Assembly: GCA_014898415.1 (NCBI GenBank)
Contig: RCTD01000012.1
Span: forward strand, 1,054,001-1,118,000
Direction: 5' to 3'
Length of the DNA stretch: 64,000 nt
Source: Stromatinia cepivora
Taxonomy: Eukaryota > Ascomycota > Leotiomycetes > Helotiales > Sclerotiniaceae
Shown: one piece after another, positions 1-10,500 of the stretch
Layout of the letters: every line of letters starts with the position of its first letter
How positions within the stretch are numbered: the stretch's first letter is position 1
Notes under the pieces: generated by a model
Databases searched by the model: none
Told to the model about the DNA's origin: nothing
The model's input: only the letters and a program-made list of their open reading frames with translations
Made by a program: the position numbers and the translations under genes

Positions 1-2
1 CG

Positions 3-907
3 TCTTATGTAACAAAGTTTCCCAAGACATCGAAGGAAACAAAAGCAAAGTTCCGCAAAAGAAAATTTACTGCATACGTAAATAGTGATGAATATCGAAA
101 GAAAAAATCAACTAGCGCAGGCATTATGGGTAGCACAATGGCCTCTATGCCAAAGCAAACGAGCGATGATGACGATTTGACGGATGTTGAATCTGGTATG
201 TTCAACACCTAATGAAAGAAGAATTATGAGAGCTTATAATGTATTCAATAGATATAGATATGTCGATGACGACGAGTCAAGGTGGCATGCATAGCCAGAA
301 GCAGAATGAAGCAAATTCGGGGCGTCAGCGTCAGCGTCAGCGTCAGCGTCATGCAAGAAAGAAGTAGGAAACCAGGTCTTCCCCCATCATGTTTTTTGTA
401 TTCGCTAACTAATTATAAAGTCCATCCCAAAGGGAAAGGCTTGCGAAGCGAGAGGCTAGAGAACTGGAAGTTCAAAGGCAAACGATGAGTAATACAGGTG
501 ATGGTGAAGAGTACCAAACTGGAGGAAAGCTTGTTGCCGAACCATTTGAAGTCGAAAGCCAGATGAAGAGCAATTCTAGTGATGATGAGGAGCTTGCAGA
601 TTACAAATCGGATGAGGAAATGCATATGAAGGTAGAAGGTGGCAGTAGATCACAAAGTATAGGTATGTTCTCCTCAGCTACTTCCTATCAGCCATGACTT
701 AGCGACACCACCACGAGAACCATATAATCTAACTTTATAACTGTAGGTATCTTCGGATCTCAACCACGAGTTCAATCCTTCATTGCAGATATTCCAACAC
801 CAGCTCAACACCAGGATACAGTCATGGAAGGAAACGGTCCCGAGACAGTTGTCGATTTGACAACTGGAAATGGTTGGGATACAGCGATTGATTTGACGTC
901 TGATTGA
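3..907 (+). CDS. 3' part of a charged nuclear-type protein with SUMO-interaction-like tail motifs (partial)
   Basis: The gene enters from the left edge. Inferred exons are 3-195, 258-363, 421-662 and 747-907, with introns 196-257 (GTATGT..TATAG), 364-420 (GTAGGA, CTAAC branch, AAAG) and 663-746 (GTATGT..TGTAG). Phases join without a stop. The visible tail is hydrophilic: basic stretches (KFRKRK), a hexanucleotide-encoded RQRQRQRQ run, an R/E/Q-rich helix, and acidic DDDDLTD, SSDDEELADYKSDEE. The last 40 residues hold VVDLTT and AIDLTSD, which resemble SUMO-interaction motifs (hydrophobic core beside an acidic/Thr patch). No enzymatic domain is visible, but the N-terminus is outside the window. 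A nuclear role is inferred from composition only. The exon structure is fairly secure; the function is unknown. Confidence 0.75.
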
Positions 908-1850
908 GGAAGGAAGTTGAAGTTGGCAGTTATTTGGGGACAAGGAGTTCGTTATAGTGGTTTCTTTGCCTGGATATCACGTTATTTGGCAGTCCAGTTA
1001 GTTAGCATGCATGGTATTAATATAAATGCTTCTGGTTATTCTAAATTCGAAGATTGCATTATTTTCTTGATGCTTAATATGAGCAGGGGTGATATATAAA
1101 TTTGGCCCCTTTAATTCTTTCTGCGAATCAGAAGAAAGCTTCAGAATCCCTTCTGCTGTTGAATCGGTTTATACTTACTTGATAGTACTACAATATGGCT
1201 ACAACTCCCTTGAAGATTTTGTATGTCCAAGCAGCCCACCATCCTTTTCTAGTGTATAGATAATCTAAATAAATAATACCATAAAGCAAAACAAATCACC
1301 TTTACCAGAATCCTCCATTGAAGTCAAACTATTCTTATCATGAACTCCCTATCCAAATTTGGACATCACAGACACAATTATTCACTATGGCATACCAATA
1401 CCCGTACTATCATCCGATAAAAGAAAATTTGCTGTAGCTCATTTAACACTTTAAGTAATTGTGCCGTATAGATAATCTGATATCAGAACATTTTCTTGCA
1501 ATCTCTCGAGCAACAAGACATAAATTTTACACTTACCTTCCGATTTTTCAACAACAACGTTTCTTCCAGATTTATCTTGAATTGTCTTGAAAAAATCCAA
1601 CATTCATCGATCTTGGGACGAGCATAACTATACATCAGAGAGACTGTTCTTATTGATTATTGGGGTTATGCTGATAACCTCGATACAAAATTCCGGCAAT
1701 AACTTTGTTGTTTACCTTCCTATCCTCTTCTTCATCTCAAAACTCAACTTTGAGAATTTATCACAACGCCATCTATTCATCTGAATCTGATCCCCTTTCT
1801 TCCTCAAGCAAATCATCTACACATATCTATACAAATACAACGCTGCAAAG
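908..1850. other. Intergenic region between two plus-strand genes
   Basis: No convincing gene on either strand. The sequence should hold the 3' end of the upstream gene and the promoter of the downstream one. Short frames near 917 and 1587 lack splice logic and look like chance. Confidence 0.6.
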
Positions 1851-3673
1851 ATGTGTAGAGAAACTCTCATCCATTACACTGTTTGCGGTTGTCATATTAT
1901 GGTTGAAACTATTTGTTTTGATTATATTCAACATACAATCAAGCAGAAAGATAGATTTCCCTGTGTTAAGATGAAGTCGGATACTTGTGCATTGAAGTTA
2001 GTATAATCCTCTATTCTTTATATTTGATCAGCGTGTATATTTTCATCTTGCGAATTTCTCCGTGCTGTTTCTATTGACACGTCGAGATCTTCAAATTACA
2101 CTTTCAAATTCTACATCAATTTCATCTCCATTCATCCCAAGCTCATAAACCTTAATCTTTTATCTCATCTTCCCCTTTCACCAGACAAAACTAACCATAC
2201 TTCTCCCCACAGAACCATCCACAACAACTGCTTCCTCAAACCAGGTCAACTGCTCGATGACGGCCGCATCTTTCGTCATGGCTCCTACCGCATACGTCCT
2301 ATCTATGAATTTGAGCGCGATCCCAACGGTACCAAAAAACGCTGGGAGCGATGGCAGAGCGATAATCGCAACAAGCCTCGTGAGAGAACTGATAGCATGG
2401 ATGTTAATATTAGTGCTGGCGAAGATAGGTATGTTTACATTTATACTGATTCCACTGTTAGCAAAACCGATTGTATAAGTTTTGACTGTGACTAATCAGC
2501 CGTGTAATAGAATGAAAATTGAAGCTGATAATGCTGATGTTGATGATAGTCATAAGGAACGAGGAACGAAGATTAGAGAGTGGCAGGAGAAGACTAAGAA
2601 AGAGAGACAACCGAGAATTAAGATTGAGAAACAGATCAAGAAAGAACAACCGGCGGTGGGAAGAAAGACGTTTAATAACGTTCTTAACGATCCATATGAT
2701 CCACGTAGCGACGATGAGATAAGTGATGATGACTGGAAGCCAGAGCCTAAGTATATTCCCCCCTTTCTCTATTGATATTATATTATATCCACAAACTAAC
2801 ATCAACTCAAGAGTAAAGATCGACCCCGGTGACACAGTTCCCTGGTCCGCAACCTCCTCTCGCTCTTTTTCCGACCCCACAATTGCAAATCCCAATAATA
2901 CACATCAAGCGACAGGTATCAACTCCCCCGAAAATGGAGGTTTATTCCAAGGTTACAGCTCCAACGCTCTAGGAGCCACCGATACCTACCGTCCCAGCAC
3001 CCCTCGCTCACGCTTTAACTTCAATCCACCAGCCGGAGGCACGCATACTAAATACATGACGGGCAAATCAGCCACACGCCATGGTTCCGGTTCTGCATAT
3101 ACAAGCGACGCCATGGATCTCGGATCTCCCAAGCCCAGGACTCGAGCTCAGGCTCTAGCTCAGGCTGAGATGCAGGCTTCGAATCCAAAGTTTGATGCAA
3201 GTCGATCTACATACCACGCTATGCCTGTTGACGTACACACGAGTTTCTGGGCCGGCCAGCTGAGCACATCTTTTGCGAATACAGACGCGGATATAGATAC
3301 AGATAATCCACCACCATATACCCCGATGTCACCCTCCTTTCCTCCAGTACACAGCGCATCTACAGATACTAATGCAGATGCAAATGCAAATACAAAGAAT
3401 TGTGTTGGATCATCCGGCCACGCGGGTATGGGCGATGTAAGTTCAGCGAGTGGATATATTGGATATAGTTCGACCTATGGAGAGAACCAGGGGGTTTTTG
3501 GTAATTATGCCAGTGCGGAGAGTGATGAGAGGGAGAGGAAGAAGGTACGGGTTGGGGAGGCTGAGGCTGAGACTAAGGCTGGTGATGAGAATAAGGATGA
3601 GAATGTGAATGTGAAGCAGATGGTGCATGACATGGATGGTGCTGAGGGTGATGTGAAGATGGGTGGGGAGTGA
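1851..3673 (+). CDS. Four-exon hypothetical protein, Cys-rich N-terminus and low-complexity C-terminus (487 aa)
   Basis: Inferred exons 1851-1996, 2213-2428, 2511-2750 and 2812-3673 give 488 codons including the stop, with all phases matching. Introns start GTTAGT, GTATGT and GTATAT and end AG. The first exon is long only if the ATG at 1851 is used rather than 1971; the frame is open and Cys-rich (MCRETLIHYTVCGC...), so 1851 is preferred. Residues 1-60 contain about eight cysteines, suggesting a metal-binding or disulfide segment. Next is a basic stretch (YEFERDPNGTKKRWERW), then a K/E-rich probable coiled coil around residues 130-175, then a Ser/Thr/Pro/Asn-rich tail to about 480. No named domain was recognised. 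Its fourth exon ends in a 22-bp tandem duplication that places the stop codon. Confidence 0.75.
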
Positions 3674-3692
3674 TGTGAAGATGGGTGGGGAG
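3649..3692. repeat. 22-bp perfect tandem duplication across a stop codon
   Basis: Two adjacent copies of a 22-bp unit beginning TGATGTGAAGATGGG span the end of the upstream coding sequence. The TGA stop at 3671-3673 is the first three bases of the second copy. Confidence 0.85.
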
Positions 3693-4966
3693 TGAGTGAG
3701 CGAGTGAGATTTGCGGTCTGAGTTAGGTGATCTGGGCTTGGGATACTTTGACTGATCGCTTGACATCATGGTTTTATGCATATGGTGCGATATGCTTCAT
3801 TCGCGCGAGAGTTTGCAGAGCAGATAGATACAGATACCTACTAGTAGTACCCATTCAATGCACGGAGGAGATTAAGTCCAATAAACAAACAATAAGTAAA
3901 CACAAATATCAAGATCTCAAACACAGCAAATGATTTTTTTTTTCCCCCAAAAAAATTGCATAATAAATAAACAAATATGAAAATATGATGGATTTTGACA
4001 TTAGACTTCTGATAGCATTCACATAATACAAATCAGCAGAACTAGTATCCAGTTTCCTCACCTAACTACCTACCTGTCTAGGAATTCGAAGAGCTAGCTA
4101 AGCATCTCATCATTGACTATATCTTAATCTTCGGAATCTGATCCTTTCTTATTTTTATAAATACCAACTACCTAGCACCCACATTACTTTGCATGAATTA
4201 GTGAAATATCCAAGACCTTTGCAAATATCGCCAAGTAGGAATTCTATCTCGTGATAACCATTCCTCGCCCGGTGAAGATAATAGAAAAAGGGAGAATGAG
4301 GAGATGTTTAATTTCTTCACGAATGTTTCGCTGTATCTAATATAAGAGCACTTACCTCTTCTACCGGCAGATACTGCATAAATCATCAATTATCTTCACC
4401 GTCATCCTTTAGCCTTCTCAATTATTGATATGTTTCTTCTAATTGTATTATTTCTTGTTGAATATTTCTGTATCTATACTTATTGATTTTGCAAAATAGT
4501 CTGTTGATGCTGGAGTCATCTCGCTCATCATAATTCATTCCTCTCCTCTCAGATCATTCAATTTCCTCAAGTGCACAGGAATATTCAACTTGACACCTGC
4601 AAGGGTCATCCAGCAACCGTCTACCATTTATCTTGCACGCCATGAAACGCCATCTGATTGCTCAGTTTATCTCGAGAGTCTTTGAAGTCTCAAAAGGAAA
4701 GAAGAAATGAAACGAAGATTTGCTCTGTCGAGGCTAGTATCATAATTCTAGTAATGCAGAAACGAAGCAAATTAATGCATGGAGCGTGAAAAGATAAAGT
4801 GTCGTAAAGTGTAAGCTTAAAGAAAAATTAATCAGGCTATTCATCATAAGATGTAATGGAAACAAGTTTATCAAAGCTCAAAGTGCCGCGTGATATCAAG
4901 CAGAAATGGAGAGACCATTGAATTTAATGACCGAGACAAGGAGCGTTACCCGAAATCCCCATTATC
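3693..4966. other. Convergent intergenic region
   Basis: This lies between the 3' ends of a plus-strand and a minus-strand gene. It contains homopolymer tracts near 3928-3955. A short minus-strand frame at 4198-4389 has a donor-like GTAAGT but no partner exon that I could find, so no gene is called. Confidence 0.55.
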
Positions 4967-6993
4967 CTATTGCCGAGAGAAAGTTTGGGGAGCCGATCTT
5001 GACGCCAATGCCTCCTTCAGCACTTTGTGTGCAAGCCCCACTTGCTCAGAATAATCTTTGATCCCTTTCAAATTATCAAGCATTAGACGGATCTTGGCGG
5101 TAGGAGCGCTGCAAGGACATAAAGGCACCAACTTTGACAAAGCAAAATTGCAGTTTGGGCAAAAGTGCACGTTAGGTCGGGAGGAACCTGAAGAGATCGG
5201 TGCCAGTGATGGGGAGGAAGTCAGCCGAGATGGCATGTATCCAGCAATAGTCGGTACTGGTGTCATGGAGGAATTTAAGGATGACGTGGATCCAGGAGGA
5301 CGACCTCGTTTGCGCTTCACTGGAATTTCTATGGCTGGAATGGATCGGATGACCGGACTTGATTTCTTTGATAAATTGGAATCTGAATCAATTTGAATGG
5401 GATCTCTTGCATGTTGTCCGGATCGTTCGCCGAACGGCATAGACATTTTAGAAGTTTCTTCGGGGAGAGGTGGCGGGAATCGTGGATCGCTGAGGGGCAG
5501 AGCCATCCTGTGAAGATGTTCTTTTAGAACTTTGGAAGGCGTTCCCTGAGGGAGGGGTTGCGCATATTCTGGTGCTATTTCTGGATATCCTGCCTTCTGG
5601 TGATTGCGCGCTAATCGAGCATGTTCCTCGACATATCTTAGTTGAATGGCATAGTACCTGGCTTGTTGCTGACGTTCCATGTTGTCTCGTAATTGTCGAT
5701 CGAGCTCTTGTATGCGTGGTGCGTGGTCCTCGATGGGGATATACTTCTCACCTGATTTTCTCTCGGCTATTTTGCGTTTCTTGTAAGCCAAATCATACCT
5801 GGCTCGCTCTGCATCACGCGGTCTTTGTACCCGGAATTGTTCATCAAAAGCATCTTCAAATTGCTTTGATTTTTGGACCCGCTTTCCTATTTGCCGCTCG
5901 TACTCTTCAAGTTGTTCGTAGTAGTGTTCATCGTTCTTGTTGACTGGGAGGACCAGTGGGTTGTTTGCCAGCCATTCAAAATACTCTTCGAGTTCTCTGA
6001 TTAGGGGGACTCCTGCTTGCACGAGCTGGTCTCTGAAAGAGCTGTCGACCGCTTGATTCTCGGCGGCTTTGCGTTTCTTGTAAGGTCCTCGCTTCCTCGT
6101 CCCGCCGTTGGTTCCTTGCTCTTGTTGCTGGATTCCAGAGTTTCCTAATTCTTCCTCCCAGCCAACCTTCTCTCGACCAAACAGGGAATTTTTGCTACCC
6201 GGATTCTTAACTGCATTGCTAACTATTAAGGGATTGGTTGTGCCTGTGCGTGGTTCTTGAGCCGCAGACATTCCCTCGGCCAGATATTGTTCTTGAATAT
6301 TTCGCTCTTCTCGACCATTGCCCCACGGATTGACCCCGCGTGGTCGAACCAACTCTTCCCGTATCTTCCGTTCACTATCACAAGCCTGTCGTAAACCTCG
6401 TACTTCGTTACGAAGCATCCTATATCGTGACTTTGGATCCTCTCGCCTTTCTACCTCTCGTTCGCAGAATTGTTTAAGTCGATTATGACCTTCGATCAGT
6501 TTGTCGCCCTGATCAAGCCACTCTTCAGACTGTTGCTCGTAATTATGTAGCTGCAATGAGTAGTCTGCGTCATGGTTACCCCATGGTCGGACCAATTGAT
6601 CTCTCGCTTGGACCCATTGTGCGGTATCTCGGTGCAGTTGATGTCTATCTTGTACCAATTGCGGGGTGACTGCCTGCCAAAACTCTTGAGGTTTTTGCTC
6701 TTCTTGATTATACCACCATTGTGGTTGATCAAGAACACCTCGTATACGTTCTTGCAAATACCTATATTGCCTCTCAACATCTGCTTGCATTTGATTCGGT
6801 TGTTCTAATTCTTGAACATGTCGAGTACAGTTTTCGAGGAGTTCGTGGCCTTGATCAAGCCACTCTTGTAGCTGCCGAGTACTTGGAAATACGCATTCGT
6901 TGTTAATGCTCACTTGCCGCCATTTTTCATAGTCTCTAAAAATCTTCTGGATTGCGACGGGTGGCCCTTGGCGATCTCCTGTAGAGTTGTCGA
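4967..6993 (-). CDS. Coiled-coil protein with AT-hook and Cys cluster (main exon)
   Basis: A long minus-strand frame of about 650 codons. The frame has no ATG at its 5' end (it first reads GTG at 6913) and stays open upstream to an AG acceptor at 6994-6995, preceded by a CACTAAC branch site, so a 5' exon must exist. The protein is rich in Gln/Glu/Arg. Two related segments near the N-terminus, starting QEWLDQGHELLE and EEWLDQGDKLIE, form a diverged internal repeat of about 50 residues. Mid-protein RKRGPYKKRK is strongly basic. Near residue 535 KRKRGRPPGS is a canonical AT-hook core. C585-x2-C588-x10-C599-x-C601 could bind zinc. DNA binding in the nucleus is inferred from the AT-hook. The neighbour is a Mit1-type remodeller, but a functional link is only a guess. 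No family name was recognised. Confidence 0.72.
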
Positions 6994-7071
6994 CTGTTTG
7001 TTGTTAGTGGATTGAAAAACGAACTTGCTACTAATTGCAAATGAACTACGAGCAGAAGTAGAAATAGAAGA

Positions 7072-7290
7072 TTACAAAGAATGGTTCGACGAATCCTGTT
7101 CCTTGACAGAATCCGAAGACAGCATTGCAGGAACACGAACACCGGCCGATGCAACATTCTGCTTTGGGCTAGAATGTGGCGACCTTTTGACGGACCTATC
7201 CGAAGCATCGGTTTGGCTGTTAGGTTTATTTAGAAACTTCTTTGCCAAAGCTTGCTTCTTAACGGTCTTTGAGTTCTGCGAATGCGCCAA
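7072..7290 (-). other. Candidate 5' exon of the AT-hook gene
   Basis: This minus-strand frame (AHSQNSKTVKKQALAKKF...) is Lys/Ser-rich and protein-like, but it begins without an ATG and ends at a TAA overlapping a possible donor (TT|GTAATC). The phase of that donor does not match the best acceptor of the downstream exon at 6994. Either another donor is used or the frame is not part of the mature mRNA. An internal ATG lies about 50 codons downstream. Confidence 0.4.
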
Positions 7291-7368
7291 TTCTTAACGA
7301 GCATTTATGGTGGGTAGGTCCAATGACGATTTAACGTCATTACTACGCTTTGTATCTTCACCACAAAA

Positions 7369-7543
7369 TTATTGCACGAGAAGATGCTTCTTGCCAGGTC
7401 TTGTTGGTTTCATCACAGAGCTATCTGGTTGATACTTAGAGCCTTGCAGCTGCTTACCAATTTTTCTAGGGGGTGGCAAAGTAAGAGTGAGCGATCCGAG
7501 GCGTGATTTATTACCGCCTGGAATGCCCATTTTGCGTTTTGAT
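7369..7543 (-). other. Out-of-frame C-terminal extension of the Mit1-like gene
   Basis: Past the in-frame stop at 7544, the +1 frame reads TRPSSNESKRKMGIPGG and continues, basic and Pro-rich, to a TAA at 7369-7371. It looks coding. The frames would join by loss of one base in the six-A run (six T on the plus strand, about 7572-7577), or by a weakly supported 52-nt intron with a GTCTTT donor and a TTCCAG acceptor. Confidence 0.5.
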
Positions 7544-10500
7544 TCATTGGAAGATGGACGTGTAAAGACGCTTTTTTGATTTCGTACCTTTCACTCTTGG
7601 CTGACCTGTTTCCAATTCTCGGGGATCGACGTCTTCATATGCGTCCGACTCCTCAGCTTCAGATTCCTTTGCACCATGACCAGCAAATTCATCATCGCTG
7701 TGAGATCTTCGAGTTCGTCGACCATCTCTTCGAGGCGAGCCATCAGGACCGTCCAGTTCCATTAGCTCAGGCTGTGACTTTTCGTAGTCAACGGTCTAAA
7801 TAATTAGTAAAGGACTATTACGTATTAGAATGAATTGTAATAGAACTGACCTGTCGAGCGCGCTTTCCACGACCAAATGTTTGCATGTTCTTAGCAGCTT
7901 CCAGAGCAGCATCAGTCGCACGTTGTTTCAAGATAGCATCCCATAGCAACGCTTTTGGCGCAGCTGGTTCAGCCTCAGTTTCACCAAAATCCTCTGACAG
8001 GTCTCCCTTGTCTTTGATCCATACACGAGCATGTGAGAATTGAGATTCTGCGGTTTCGTCATCATTAGTAGTATTTTCGACCTGAGAACGATCGAGAAGT
8101 TCATCAACTGATGCCGGATCGTAGTAAACATCTTTGCTATCGTCATCAAGAAGAACAGCTTCTGCCCCATGTCTAAGAATTGCCTCGAGATTGTCTCCTG
8201 CATCGTCCTTTACATCTATACTTTCGATAAGAGCTTGATCAAGAGCCATCTTTTTACGCCCGACTTGAACAATCTGCTCTTCCGCACTACCCTTAGTCAC
8301 AAGCTGAAATACAAGTACCTTTTTCTTTTGACCAATGCGATGAGCGCGAGAGAGAGCTTGAATATCTTGATGTGGGTTGAAATCAGGATCCATGATTATG
8401 ACGGTATCTGCAGTTGCCAAATTGATGCCGACACCACCAGCTCTGGTAGAGAGGAGAAATGCAAACAGTTTTGAGTTGGGTGCATTGAATGCATCGATCC
8501 TCTTTTGTTTTTCAAGTGTGCTAACGGTACCATCTAAACGTTGAAAAGGAAGCTCAAGACCATTCAAGAAGTCTTCGACAAGATCGAGTTGCTTCAAAAA
8601 TTGACTAAAGATAAGAACTCTATGTCCTCGAGCTTGCAACTTTGGAAGCATGATTTCCAGTAATTGAAACTTGGATGAGGCATCGATCAAATTTCGATGG
8701 AGAGCTTCATGGCTCAGTGAAGTCTCTTCGATAGCCGAACTATACAAGAAAGGATGACAAAGACATTTACGAAGTTGCATCAAAATGTTGTTCAAATTCC
8801 CTCGTTCTGTAGGGCGGAGAGCCTTGTTCGTTTTACCAATGATTGATTTGATCAATTCAGGGTTCTTTGCCAAGATTGACTTGTAGAGTTGTTTCTGTAC
8901 GACACTCATGGACACCGGTATGATGGTTTGTGACATAGGAGGCAAGAACTTCAACACTTGAAGCTTGGTGCGCCTGAGGAAGAAAGGTCGGATGAGCTCA
9001 TGAAGTTCTGGCAAGTTTTCTTTTGTTAGCTCAGCATATTTTTCGTCCAATTCTGCGGCATCGATAGAGTCATCTAAGAATTGAAGAAGGTTGAAGAGCT
9101 CTCGCTTGTTGTTCTGCAACGGTGTTCCCGAAAGAAGAACCTGGAATGGTATTTTCAAAGCTGTCAAGGCGCCATAGAGAAGATTGCCATCATTCTTCAG
9201 TCGTTGACCCTCATCAACAATCATGCCAGCCCATTTAACTTTCTTGAAGAAGGCCCTACTGGAGTCATCGACTGGTGCTTCATAGGATGTTACCACAATA
9301 TCAGCACGGAGGTCAGAGCAGCCATTGGGATACATTTCATAGTTCATGGCCATATCTCGAGCAGATTTGGCACCATAGTATGCAACAACACGGAGGCCAG
9401 GTGCCCATTTTTTGATCTCGCGACGCCAATTTGGACAAGTCGAGTTTGGTGTAACAACGAGAAAAGGGGAGCACTGAGGAGCTGTTAGTAGAGTTACTCG
9501 AGGATTTGTTCTGCACTTACCTTTGGTTTATCCTTCACAAGTGAGGCAATCAAGGCGATGACCTGAATCGTCTTGCCAAGACCCATCTCATCAGCCAGGA
9601 TAACGTTCTTTTGTCGATGAAAGTTGAACAGTAGCCAATTCAGACCTTCCATTTGGTGTTTCATCATCTCGCCACCAATCAACGAATCAGGCTGTTTCTT
9701 TAATACAACCTTCTTCTCGAAGTTCAGAGAACGAAATGCATCGATGCGCTCTTTTACAGCACTTGCAGGTGATTGCTTAAAGTACTTGCCCATGACGTAT
9801 TCATTGTAAGCTGAGACAAAGTCACTCCAGCGATCAGCTTCATTTGGGGATGGAGGTTCCTCCCAAACGGATTCATCATAGGTTAATCCTCTAAACTTGA
9901 CCAAAACCTGAACAACATCGTTGATATGAGCCTTGTCGTATTCTTCGGACTTTGGTTGGAAAGATTCATCATACTCGACATCAAAAATAATCTCCATTCG
10001 TAGGTATTCCTCAGAGATTGCCTCTTCTTTGGTCCATTTTGGAGACATATTGGCACCCTCGTCTCGACGAATGAAAGCTTTCCGCATAGAAGCTGCTGCA
10101 ACGCCCCAGACCCATGCGCCAGGCATCCAAGAGCATTGGAAATACGACTTATCATCCCATTTGACAAGATATTCCTTTTCATCCTCACGAAAAGTGTCAA
10201 AGTCGTCACCTTCATTGTAAGACTTGCGGTCTGATGGTCTCCATGCAACTAATGTCTGCAGTTTTGTGGTACTCTGGTAGCATTGCTTGCACTGCCAACT
10301 CTTAGTATATTCTTGGATTCTTTGAGAGCGTAGATCATCGGCATTCTGTGGGGTGGTTGATTTCTTAGAACGTGGTGGTAGATGTTCAAAATGAAACCCA
10401 CGCTGGCATCCTCGGCATCGAAATAGGACATTGTTTGGATTGTTGATAAGGTCATCGCGAACTCTAGTGATTGGGTCATCACCGTTGTTTTCTTCCCTCA

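Noticed and set aside
4198..4389. Small minus-strand gene with GTAAGT donor
   Set aside because: No partner exon was found and the translated frame is not protein-like.
7072..7371. Fusion of the remodeller and AT-hook genes into one transcript
   Set aside because: A frame-consistent splice could be drawn, but it requires reading through a TAA; separate genes are simpler.
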